Shown here piece by piece: positions 6,767 to 14,434 of a stretch of 41,911 nt of DNA; position 1 is the first letter of the stretch, and every line of letters begins with the position of its first letter. Made by a program: the position numbers and the translations under genes. The notes beneath the pieces are model-generated. The model was not told the DNA's origin, made no database searches, and worked only from the letters and a program-made list of their open reading frames with translations. The stretch comes from Bacteroidota bacterium (lineage in GTDB: Bacteria > Bacteroidota > Ignavibacteria > Ignavibacteriales > Melioribacteraceae). The stretch is taken from contig JAHISP010000096.1 of the NCBI GenBank assembly GCA_018818165.1, positions 1 through 41,911 of the forward strand, in the 5' to 3' direction.

Positions 6767-8029
6767 TTAATAGATTATGTAATATGCTTTCGCCTGTCTA
6801 TAAACAGTTGAAATAACAACTTTAAATATTACAATTGTCGGAATTGCAAGAAGTACACCCCAAAAGCCAGCTATAATTGAGCCGCCAGTTACTCCAATAA
6901 CCACCACAAGAGGATGAAGGTTTACAGCTTTGCCTAAAACTAATGGTTGAAAAATTGCGTTATCTAAAAATTGAGCTATTAAAACAACAAGTAAAACTCC
7001 AAAAATAGGATTATCCGGCAAAAATGGTAAAACAGGATCGATGCCTTCAACAATCATTGCATATAGTATTCCTGTTCCAAGACCGATAACCGGTCCTAAA
7101 AATGGAATTGCGTTAGAAATGCCGGCAATAATTCCAATTAAAATTGCAGCTTGAATTTTAAAACCAATAAGCAATAAACCAAGAAAAATTGTTAAACCCA
7201 CTAGTGAAGATTGCATTAATGTTCCGCGCAAATAATTACCAATTGCTTTATCAACATTTGCAAATGTTGTAAAAGCCATTTCAAAATATCTGTTTGGAAC
7301 AATGTTGAGAAAGAAACTTTTAATTTCACCTTCATCAATAAGGACGAAGATAAAAATAAATGGCATAATAATCCAAGTAGAGATTGCACTTAGAAATAAA
7401 GCAATTTTTGAATCTGATTTGCCATCAGAAATACTTGGCAGCAACTCATTATTATATGCTTTGCTATCGTCATTTTTAAGGATTGGAAGAATAGGATGTT
7501 TTAAGTTCTCATTATAAAAAAAAAGAATTCTACTAGATACTTGCGAACTATCAATATAGCTTTGAAATTCTGCAACTTCAATTTCATTAAATGCCAGATA
7601 AGAACTTAGCCCTTGGAACATTTGATAAAGTTCATCTCCAAACAAATCGTCAAATATATTTCCTTCACTTGCATAATCCTTTTTACCAAGAAAGGATAGA
7701 AAGTTTTGATCCAATTTATATTGAAGTTGTATTCTTAATTCAAGATTCTCTTTTTCATTGGGAATTACGGATACAACTTTTTGACCAATAACAAAAATTA
7801 TAATTGAAAAAGCGCCAAGTAAAATTAAAATAGCTAAACTTTTTGGAATTCCTTTTCTCCATAAATAATTTATTACGGGTAGGGAAATATAAGCTGCCAG
7901 AATTCCCATTAAAATAGGCAATACTAAATCTTGAAGAACAACCAAAAGTAACCCAATTACAGCAACAGAAAATATAAAGAGGGTAAAATAGAAAACTCTG
8001 GACCTAACTATGCGATCACTGTTTTTCAT
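6767..8029 (-). CDS. AI-2E/PerM-family permease
   Basis: 420 aa. Two or three N-terminal membrane helices (about 12-80) are followed by a soluble region (about 90-205) and a C-terminal set of helices, the usual AI-2 exporter (PF01594) layout. The conserved core is GISNAIPFLGPVIGLGTG (about 302-319) and the end of the family, GxxxxGFWGVLLAIP. Members export AI-2 or act as Na+/H+ antiporters or permeases of unknown substrate. The start overlaps by 14 nt the end of the upstream cyclic-nucleotide-binding gene, so the two are translationally coupled and may be functionally linked. Confidence 0.88.
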   Translation of the reverse strand: MKNSDRIVRSRVFYFTLFIFSVAVIGLLLVVLQDLVLPILMGILAAYISLPVINYLWRKGIPKSLAILILLGAFSIIIFVIGQKVVSVIPNEKENLELRIQLQYKLDQNFLSFLGKKDYASEGNIFDDLFGDELYQMFQGLSSYLAFNEIEVAEFQSYIDSSQVSSRILFFYNENLKHPILPILKNDDSKAYNNELLPSISDGKSDSKIALFLSAISTWIIMPFIFIFVLIDEGEIKSFFLNIVPNRYFEMAFTTFANVDKAIGNYLRGTLMQSSLVGLTIFLGLLLIGFKIQAAILIGIIAGISNAIPFLGPVIGLGTGILYAMIVEGIDPVLPFLPDNPIFGVLLVVLIAQFLDNAIFQPLVLGKAVNLHPLVVVIGVTGGSIIAGFWGVLLAIPTIVIFKVVISTVYRQAKAYYIIY

Positions 8030-8573
8030 TTAATAAATCCTTAAGATTGTTTATTTCTTTCTCCATTTGCATAACATGATTAGTGGTTGCTTTTAAGCGT
8101 TTTCCAGTAATTATTGCAAGATGCATCATTATTTTTCCACCAATTTCAGGATGTGTTTTTAGAAGATTATTCAAGTCCTCTCTAAAAATTGCAATCGTTT
8201 TTGTTGGTTTAGAAACTAATGCACCAGCAGAACGAGGAGAACTATCTAATAATGCTAATTCACCAAAAATATCACCAGCTTCTAATAAAGCAATTTCAAT
8301 AAATTCATTATTTTCATTTTGCTTTACAATTTTAACCTCGCCTTCTTTTATAATAAACATTGCGGCACCAGGTTGGTTTGTTTCAAAAACAAATTCATTT
8401 ACTTCAAAAGTTCTTTCATAAGCAAATTTTGAAATTATTTTCAATTCTCGTCTGCTTAATTCACTTAAAAGTGGAATTTTCTTTAAAATATCAACAAGAG
8501 TTTGGCTTTTACTTGTTAATATCTCCTTGCTAAAATCTTTCCATAGGGTCTTTGTTTTTACTAAATCTTCCAT
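8016..8573 (-). CDS. Single-domain cyclic-nucleotide-binding protein
   Basis: 185 aa. A cNMP-binding fold spans about 28-150, with the phosphate-binding cassette FGELALLDSSPRSA at 103-116; the Glu and Arg that contact cyclic nucleotides are both present. No helix-turn-helix follows: the C-terminus (about 155-185) is a short, probably coiled-coil tail. It is therefore a Crp-fold sensor without a DNA-binding domain. It overlaps the AI-2E/PerM-like permease gene by 14 nt, which suggests that it senses a cyclic nucleotide and acts on or with the permease; that link is an inference. Confidence 0.85.
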   Translation of the reverse strand: MEDLVKTKTLWKDFSKEILTSKSQTLVDILKKIPLLSELSRRELKIISKFAYERTFEVNEFVFETNQPGAAMFIIKEGEVKIVKQNENNEFIEIALLEAGDIFGELALLDSSPRSAGALVSKPTKTIAIFREDLNNLLKTHPEIGGKIMMHLAIITGKRLKATTNHVMQMEKEINNLKDLLNEKQ

Positions 8574-8676
8574 AAATTCTTCAATTAGAAATATAAAATA
8601 ATTATGATAATTTATAATATAATAGACATTAATCCAAAATATTTGATTTTATTTTGCTGGACGAAAACGGGAGGAA

Positions 8677-9600
8677 TTAAATTACTGTAACAATCCACCA
8701 TCTAAAAACAGCAATTAATACAATAACTACACCTTCAAATTTTGTAACTCGCCAACCAATTCTCATAAAGATAAATAGGAAAATTAGATATACAGCCAAA
8801 ATTATTAAACTATAAAAATCACTTTGGGAAATAGTTAATGGACGAATAATAGAAGCAGTACCAAGTACACCAAGCATATTAAAAATATCACTTCCAATTA
8901 AATTACCTATTGAAAGACCATATCTACCCTTAAAAAGTGCTACTAGTGATGTTGCAAATTCTGGAACAGAAGTACCGGCAGCAACAATTGTAATTCCAAT
9001 CATCCATTCAGAAATACCAAATTCACGAGCAATTGATGAAGCAGACATAACAAGGAGATGAGCACTTCCAATTATTACAGAAACTCCAACAATTAATAAA
9101 GGAATATCAAACCATTTAAAATCTCCTCCTGGCAAATCTTCATCCAAATCAGTTTTAGAGCGAATTAGAATAATTACATAACCAATAAGAAGAAGCACTA
9201 GTATAATTCCTTCAAAAGAGGAAAGAACTAAATCGTGAAAGGAAAAAAGTAATATTAATCCAGTTAATACAAGCGCAGAGCCATCACGATATAGTAAAGT
9301 TTTATTAGTTTTAACTAAACCGAAAATTGCTACAGTGCCAAGAATAATTCCAAGATTAAAAATATTGGAACCAACAACATTTCCAACAGAAATTGCCATT
9401 TTGTTAGCCATAGCTGCCGAAACGGTAACAGCAAACTCGGGTGCAGATGTAGCAAAAGCAACAATGGTAAGTCCAATAACCAGCTCAGACATTCCAAGCT
9501 TTTTGGCTATTTTAGAAGCAGATTCAACAACTAGATGAGCACCGCCCCAAAGACATGCAATAGTTCCTAAAATGATTAATATATTTACGAGCATGGGCAT
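8677..9600 (-). CDS. Calcium/sodium antiporter, CaCA family (YrbG-like)
   Basis: 307 aa with about ten membrane helices and the two alpha repeats typical of the family: VAFATSAPEFAVTVSAA ... GNVVGSNIFNLGIILG in the first half, and VAAGTSVPEFATSLVAL ... GNLIGSDIFNMLGVLG in the second. The acidic residue in each TSxPE motif and the GSN/GSD residues that line the ion path are all present. It would exchange Ca2+ (or a similar cation) for Na+ or H+ across the inner membrane. ATG codons at 9600 and 9594 are both possible starts; the first is listed. Confidence 0.92.
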   Translation of the reverse strand: MPMLVNILIILGTIACLWGGAHLVVESASKIAKKLGMSELVIGLTIVAFATSAPEFAVTVSAAMANKMAISVGNVVGSNIFNLGIILGTVAIFGLVKTNKTLLYRDGSALVLTGLILLFSFHDLVLSSFEGIILVLLLIGYVIILIRSKTDLDEDLPGGDFKWFDIPLLIVGVSVIIGSAHLLVMSASSIAREFGISEWMIGITIVAAGTSVPEFATSLVALFKGRYGLSIGNLIGSDIFNMLGVLGTASIIRPLTISQSDFYSLIILAVYLIFLFIFMRIGWRVTKFEGVVIVLIAVFRWWIVTVI

Positions 9601-9680
9601 AATTCAATTTATTAATAAAAACGAAGTGCAAGTAACATAAATACTGCTACTAATTCAAGTACGATTTTTAAGAAGAGAAT

Positions 9681-9700
9681 AGCCCGAATTAAATCGGGCT
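9681..9700 (-). terminator. Hairpin terminator of the 72-aa gene
   Basis: AGCCCGA (9681-9687) pairs with TCGGGCT (9694-9700), a GC-rich 7-bp stem with a 6-nt loop. On the - strand a pyrimidine-rich run (ATTCTCTTCTT) follows. It lies 6 nt past the stop codon of the leftward gene at 9707. Confidence 0.55.
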
Positions 9701-9706
9701 TGAAAA

Positions 9707-9925
9707 TTAGGATTCTGGGTTATAAGATAGTTCTATTTTGATATGAAAATCGGCACCGCTAAACATTGTATATTTAACATCGCCAATTGTACATTTGTAA
9801 TCTTCGCCAACAAGTTCGCTAACAGTTTTTGCTACACCTGCTTCAATATCCGCAATGCTAACTGCTTTAAGTTTATTTTGTAGCAACTTGTTTACGTCAA
9901 TTGTTCTTTCATTGTTTTCAGCCAT
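9707..9925 (-). CDS. Small conserved-looking hypothetical protein, 72 aa
   Basis: Not recognised. It is acidic and soluble with no signal peptide or membrane segment. The N-terminal half looks helical (VNKLLQNKLKAVSIADIEAGVAKTV) and the C-terminal half looks like beta-strands (CTIGDVKYTMFSGADFHIKIELSY). A strong ribosome site, GGAGAG, stands 5 nt before the ATG, and a hairpin terminator lies just past the stop, so it is very probably a real, separately transcribed gene. Confidence 0.75.
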   Translation of the reverse strand: MAENNERTIDVNKLLQNKLKAVSIADIEAGVAKTVSELVGEDYKCTIGDVKYTMFSGADFHIKIELSYNPES

Positions 9926-10012
9926 TTTATCTCTCCAATAAATATTATCTATATAAGACGTATTAACATCTTCTTTGTTTGCATTACAATTTAATAAAAA
10001 TAATCCACAAAG

Positions 10013-10522
10013 TTACTTAATGGGTATAAGCACTAAAGTTTTGAGGTCATTTTTTTTAGTCTCTTTTGGATCATTAAGGTAAAACTCTATTGAAATATTT
10101 TCTAATTCCAAATTTTCGTTCTTTGCCCATATGTACATACTTTTATATGTCTTTCCAACTTTTTGGTATGGACCCATGTGAGTTGTTTGAACATATTTTT
10201 TCTTCTCAAAAAATTTATGCTTAATATTTCCACTTTGCTCTAACTCTCTTTGTGTTGGAAAACCAACAGTGAAATGCCATTTTTTCGTAAACACATCAAT
10301 CATATCGGCAAGCAAACCTTTTTTCATTTGAGAATCCCAATCAATATCAAGGTATCTACCATAGGGTGCCTCCTCTGGAGTTACATTCTTTTCCTTCATA
10401 TAATCCAGAATAAGAGTTAAATCTTTGCCCATTAAAGATGGAAGTTTTAACATGGAGGCATTTTCTTCAATCTCTAAAACATGTCCAATTTCTTTTTCCA
10501 CAATCTCTATCTTTTGTGCCAT
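10013..10522 (-). CDS. Stand-alone GyrI-like small-molecule-binding domain protein
   Basis: 169 aa, made of one GyrI-like/effector-binding (AraC_E_bind, SRPBCC-unrelated) domain. The recognisable parts are the THMGPYQKVGKTYKSMYIWAK segment (about 114-134), the acidic EFYLNDP (about 146-152) and the closing TLVLIPIK. In BmrR and Rob this domain binds hydrophobic cations next to a DNA-binding domain; here no DNA-binding domain is present, as in SbmC/GyrI and the hydrolase-like stand-alone members. GAGAGTGAG precedes the ATG. It lies 36 nt downstream of the phosphohexomutase gene on the same strand and could be co-transcribed. Confidence 0.82.
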   Translation of the reverse strand: MAQKIEIVEKEIGHVLEIEENASMLKLPSLMGKDLTLILDYMKEKNVTPEEAPYGRYLDIDWDSQMKKGLLADMIDVFTKKWHFTVGFPTQRELEQSGNIKHKFFEKKKYVQTTHMGPYQKVGKTYKSMYIWAKNENLELENISIEFYLNDPKETKKNDLKTLVLIPIK

Positions 10523-10558
10523 AACTCACTCTCAATTTGTTTTTTATAAATTATAACT

Positions 10559-11905
10559 TTAGTTTCTAATTAATGCAAGCAATTCTTCTGTTTTTGCTTT
10601 CATAAGTTCTGCATCACCTTTCGATTCAACATTTAATCTCAATAGTGGTTCTGTATTGCTCATTCTTACATTAAATCTCCATGTATCATATTCCACACTT
10701 ACACCATCAATTTCGTCAAGTTTTCCATCAGAATATTTTGCTTTTAATTCAGCAATTTTTGCTTTTGGATTTTCAAGCGTAGTATTTATTTCGCCAGAGC
10801 ATGGATATTTGGCAATCATATCACCAACTAATTGCGAAAGTGTTTTGCCTTCTTCTGCCATTAATTGTAAAACTAGTAGAAATGGAATCATTCCACTATC
10901 CGAATAAGCATTTTCACGGAAGTAATGATGTGCTGACATTTCGCCGCCATAAACAGAATTTACTTCGCGCATTTTTTCTTTTATAAATGCATGTCCACTA
11001 ACAGAAACTACAGCTTCGCCGCCGGCTTTTTCAACAACATCAAGTGTATTCCAAATTAATCTTGGATCGTGTACAATTTTGCCACCAGGAAAACTTCTGA
11101 GAATTGATTTTGCTAATAATCCAACAATGTAATATCCTTCAATAAATTCGCCATTTTCATCAAAGAAGAAACATCTATCGTAATCGCCATCCCAAGCAAC
11201 TCCAAGATCAGCTTTATGTTCCTTTATTGCATCTATTGATGGCTGTCTATTTTCTGGAAGTAATGGATTTGGAACTCCATTTGGAAATGATGAATCTGGT
11301 TCGTGAAAAACTTTAATCATTTTTATTGGAAGTTTATCCTCAATTGCATCCAGTGCAGGACCAACGCAACCATTTCCAGCATTAACAACAACTTTAAGAG
11401 GCTGCATTTTTTTAGCATCATAAAATTGACTTAAATGTTCAATAAATAAACTCATAACATCTTTGTTTTCAACTTTACCTTTTTCTGAAGCAAGTTCACC
11501 TAAATCGTTATTAAGAATCATTTGCTCAACTTCGCCTAAGCCAGAAGCCAAACCCATTGGAACTGAGCCTTTTTTTACAAATTTTAATCCGTTATATTCT
11601 GGAGGATTGTGACTTGCAGTAATCATAACACCGCCATCGGCATTAAAATATGGAGTTGAAAAATATATCATTTCAGTTCCACACATTCCTAAATCAATTA
11701 CGTCACAACCAGCATCAGTTAAACCACTTGCAAGTGCTGTTGAAAGTTCTGGAGACGAAGTTCTAATATCCATTCCAATTACAACTTTTTTAGCGTTGTT
11801 TAACTTAACAAATGCTCGTCCAACTTTATATGCTATATCTGTGTTTAATTCTGAAGGAACTTTTCCTCTTATGTCGTATGCTTTAAATCCTGGAATATTT
11901 GCCAT
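10559..11905 (-). CDS. manB: Phosphomannomutase/phosphoglucomutase
   Basis: 448 aa alpha-D-phosphohexomutase. Near the N-terminus is FKAYDIRG; the catalytic phosphoserine loop is TASHNPPEYNGLKF (about 96-109); the metal-binding loop is DGDYDR (about 239-244); a sugar-binding GEMSAHH follows near 320; and the phosphate-binding RMSNTEPLLRLNVE is at about 415-428. It interconverts hexose 6- and 1-phosphates, feeding nucleotide sugars for envelope glycans. The ATG at 11905 is chosen over one 24 nt upstream because AGAGG lies 7 nt before it and the protein then starts MANIPGFKAYDIRG. Whether it prefers mannose or glucose cannot be seen, so the symbol is tentative. Confidence 0.9.
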   Translation of the reverse strand: MANIPGFKAYDIRGKVPSELNTDIAYKVGRAFVKLNNAKKVVIGMDIRTSSPELSTALASGLTDAGCDVIDLGMCGTEMIYFSTPYFNADGGVMITASHNPPEYNGLKFVKKGSVPMGLASGLGEVEQMILNNDLGELASEKGKVENKDVMSLFIEHLSQFYDAKKMQPLKVVVNAGNGCVGPALDAIEDKLPIKMIKVFHEPDSSFPNGVPNPLLPENRQPSIDAIKEHKADLGVAWDGDYDRCFFFDENGEFIEGYYIVGLLAKSILRSFPGGKIVHDPRLIWNTLDVVEKAGGEAVVSVSGHAFIKEKMREVNSVYGGEMSAHHYFRENAYSDSGMIPFLLVLQLMAEEGKTLSQLVGDMIAKYPCSGEINTTLENPKAKIAELKAKYSDGKLDEIDGVSVEYDTWRFNVRMSNTEPLLRLNVESKGDAELMKAKTEELLALIRN

Positions 11906-12151
11906 TGTTTTTCCTCTGTGAAAGTTCACAATTAATTATTTAAGTAGTCTCAAAATATTGGTAATTGGAATAAATTACAAGAAAGGTTTTGTAATTACGT
12001 TGCATTTAGTATAGAATAATTTAAGAAACCTAGATGGCGCAAGGATGCAAAGGAATAATAAATAAACAACTTTATAAGTAGTGAATGGAATTAAAAGAAA
12101 ACTGTTACAAGGTAGGAAAAATGTTTTTATTTCTGGTTCTTAGTAAATATT

Positions 12152-12174
12152 AAAAGACAACCCAGCGGGTCGCC
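12152..12174 (-). terminator. Rho-independent terminator of gmhA
   Basis: On the - strand GGCGACCC, a GCT loop and GGGTTGTC form an 8-bp stem (two G-U pairs) followed directly by TTTTA. It begins 9 nt past the gmhA stop codon. Confidence 0.65.
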
Positions 12175-12182
12175 TCTACTAA

Positions 12183-12746
12183 TTAAAAATTATCATCAAT
12201 TATTTGGCAGATTATATGCCCAATTAAAATATGCATTTCTTGAATGCGTGCGGTATCGTTTGAAGGAACAATAATATTCAAATCACAATTACCCGAAAAT
12301 TTACCACCGTTTTTTCCGGTTAATCCAATACTTTTACATCCAAGTGCTTTGCCAATTTCAAAACCACGCAAAACATTTGTGCTATTACCAGAAGTAGAAA
12401 TACCAATTAGTAAATCGCCTTTGTTAGCAAGTGCTTCAACTTGTCTATCAAAAACTCTATTGTACCCGTAATCGTTACTAATAGCAGTTAATGCGGAAGT
12501 ATCTGTAGTTAAAGCAATAGCTGGAAGAGCTCGTCTCTCAGTTTTGTATCTTCCAGAAAACTCAGCAGCAATATGTTGCGCGTCAGCGGCGCTTCCGCCA
12601 TTTCCGAAAAGTAAAATTTTGTTGCCAGATTTAATTGTTTCAACAACTAATTTACAAGCAAGTTCAATATCATTTTGCAATAAATCAATTACGCTATTAA
12701 TTGTTTCTCTGTGAGCGTTAAGCTCTTTTAGAATTGTATTTTTCAT
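12183..12746 (-). CDS. gmhA: Sedoheptulose-7-phosphate isomerase
   Basis: 187 aa SIS-domain protein. [23 protein letters not shown] (about 45-67) and TSGNSTNV are the GmhA signatures; H and E residues expected for the metal site occur in AAEF and near the C-terminal QEMHILIGH. It converts sedoheptulose 7-phosphate to D-glycero-D-manno-heptose 7-phosphate, the first step to ADP-heptose for the lipopolysaccharide core. An ATG seven codons upstream (12767) lies inside a repeat element and is not preferred; the ATG at 12746 has GGA 10 nt before it and gives the usual family N-terminus. Other heptose genes are not in the window. Confidence 0.9.
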   Translation of the reverse strand: MKNTILKELNAHRETINSVIDLLQNDIELACKLVVETIKSGNKILLFGNGGSAADAQHIAAEFSGRYKTERRALPAIALTTDTSALTAISNDYGYNRVFDRQVEALANKGDLLIGISTSGNSTNVLRGFEIGKALGCKSIGLTGKNGGKFSGNCDLNIIVPSNDTARIQEMHILIGHIICQIIDDNF

Positions 12747-12761
12747 AATATATTTTTCCAA

Positions 12762-12847
12762 TGTCATTACGAGGAGTCCTTTTTTTTAGGACGACGAAGT
12801 AATCTGCTAATAAAGATTGCTTCGGCAAAAGATGCCTCGCAATGACA
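12762..12847. repeat. REP-like palindromic repeat element, 86 bp
   Basis: TGTCATTACGAGG (12762-12774) is matched at the other end by CCTCGCAATGACA (12835-12847), a 13-bp inverted repeat with one mismatch. Nested inside are GTCCT/AGGAC (12776-12780 and 12788-12792) around a T-run, and GACGAAGTAATCT / AGATTGCTTCGGC arms. The GTCATTGCGAGG and AGATTGCTTCG words are typical of dispersed palindromic repeats found in many bacteria. It fills the gap between glyS and gmhA and includes an in-frame ATG upstream of gmhA. Confidence 0.8.
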
Positions 12848-12876
12848 TTTGTATTCATAATTTCAAAAAAGTACTT

Positions 12877-14355
12877 TTACTTTAATTTATTTAATAAATA
12901 AACAAGCAACGAATCAGTGCTAACTCTAACTTGTTCCATTGAGTCGCGTTCTCTAACAGTAACTGTTTTATCTTCAATAGTTTGGTTATCAACCGTAATG
13001 CAAAAAGGAGTTCCGTTTTCATCTTGCCGTCTGTATCTTCTTCCAACAGCACCTTTTGAATCATAAAACACTTTAATAAATTGGCTTAATTCAGCTTCAA
13101 TTTCTTTTGCAATTTCTGGCATTCCGTCTTTATTAACCAAAGGAAAAATGGCTGCTTTAATTGGTGCTAATTTTGGATGAAATTTTAATACAACACGAAG
13201 TTCGCCATTAACCTCTTCTTCGTGATATGCGTTTACTAAAAATGCCATAAAAGAACGACTTGCACCTGCTGAGGTTTCAATTATATAAGGAATAAATTTT
13301 TCTTTTAATTCATCGTCAAAATACTGTTGCGATTTACCCGAAAACTGCTGATGGCGTGTTAAGTCAAAATCAGTTCTGTTGTGAATTCCTTCAATTTCGC
13401 CCCAACCGAATGGAAATTTATATTCCACATCTGTAGCTTCTTTTGCATAATGTGCCAATTTATCTTTTGGATGATCGTGAAAGCGGAGGCTCTCTGTGTC
13501 CATTCCAAGATTTTTGTACCAGTTAATTCTTCGTTCTTTCCAAGCATCGTAATGTTCTTTGTCATTACTTGGATTTACAAAATACTGCATTTCCATTTGT
13601 TCAAATTCTCTTGTTCGGAAAAGGAAATTTTTAGTGTTAATTTCATTTCTAAAAGCCTTGCCAATTTGAGCAATTCCAAAAGGAAGCTTTTGACGGCTTG
13701 AATTTTGCACATTTTGGAAGTTTACAAAAATTCCTTGAGCCGTTTCTGGACGAAGGAAAACTACGTTGTCTTCACTTTCAATAGGTCCAACAAAGGTTTT
13801 AAACATTAAGTTAAAATTGCGTGGTTCGGTAAATTCACCTTTTGTTCCACAATTTGGACAGTTTGCTTCTTTTAACAATTGAAAAGCTAATTCTTTCTTT
13901 TCCAAAATGGCTTCAAATTTGGCATCAATTTCTGGATGAATTTGAGTAATGTTTTCAAGTAAAACTTTATTTTCTTCTGAAAGATTTAATTCGAAATCTT
14001 CAAGAATTTTCTTTTTCTTTTTCTCTGCAATTGAGTCGCCAAGAGTATCAACGCGAAAGCGTGATTTACATTGTTTACAATCAATCATTGGGTCGGTAAA
14101 ATTTTCAACGTGACCAGAGGCTTCCCAAACTTTAGGATGCATCAAAATTGCCGCATCTAAACCTTCAACATCTTCGCGGTAAGTCATTGCTTTCCACCAT
14201 TCTTCTTTTATGTTACGAAGAAGTTCTACACCTAATGGACCGTAATCCCAACAACCATTTAATCCACCATAAATTTCACTGGATTGAAAAACAAATCCTT
14301 TCCTTTTTGCTAATGAGACAATTTTCTCAACAACATTTTTTTCATTCTGTGCTAT
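12877..14355 (-). CDS. glyS: Glycyl-tRNA synthetase, apparent AUA start
   Basis: 492 aa class II dimeric-type GlyRS (alpha2). If begun at the first in-frame ATG (14187) it would lack 56 residues that are clearly GlyRS: the upstream reading frame encodes [20 protein letters not shown] then DYGPLG. The open frame runs up to a TGA at 14407-14409 and contains no ATG, GTG or TTG in that stretch. GAGG stands 6 nt before an ATA codon at 14355-14353, giving (M)[11 protein letters not shown]. Motif 2 is [19 protein letters not shown] and motif 3 is GASRSFMAF; two CxxC pairs (CKQC, CPNC) lie in the insertion. It charges tRNA-Gly. Family and extension are certain; the AUA start is inferred. Confidence 0.93.
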   Translation of the reverse strand: MAQNEKNVVEKIVSLAKRKGFVFQSSEIYGGLNGCWDYGPLGVELLRNIKEEWWKAMTYREDVEGLDAAILMHPKVWEASGHVENFTDPMIDCKQCKSRFRVDTLGDSIAEKKKKKILEDFELNLSEENKVLLENITQIHPEIDAKFEAILEKKELAFQLLKEANCPNCGTKGEFTEPRNFNLMFKTFVGPIESEDNVVFLRPETAQGIFVNFQNVQNSSRQKLPFGIAQIGKAFRNEINTKNFLFRTREFEQMEMQYFVNPSNDKEHYDAWKERRINWYKNLGMDTESLRFHDHPKDKLAHYAKEATDVEYKFPFGWGEIEGIHNRTDFDLTRHQQFSGKSQQYFDDELKEKFIPYIIETSAGASRSFMAFLVNAYHEEEVNGELRVVLKFHPKLAPIKAAIFPLVNKDGMPEIAKEIEAELSQFIKVFYDSKGAVGRRYRRQDENGTPFCITVDNQTIEDKTVTVRERDSMEQVRVSTDSLLVYLLNKLK

Positions 14356-14434
14356 GATAAACCTCGAGACAATTATTATTAAAAATATTAGTGCAAATAT
14401 ATATAATCAGGCAATAAAATAACTCAACAACTTG

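Noticed and set aside
12877-14187. Glycyl-tRNA synthetase as an N-terminally truncated pseudogene
   Set aside because: The missing N-terminus is present upstream in the same frame with a ribosome site; only an ATG is absent.
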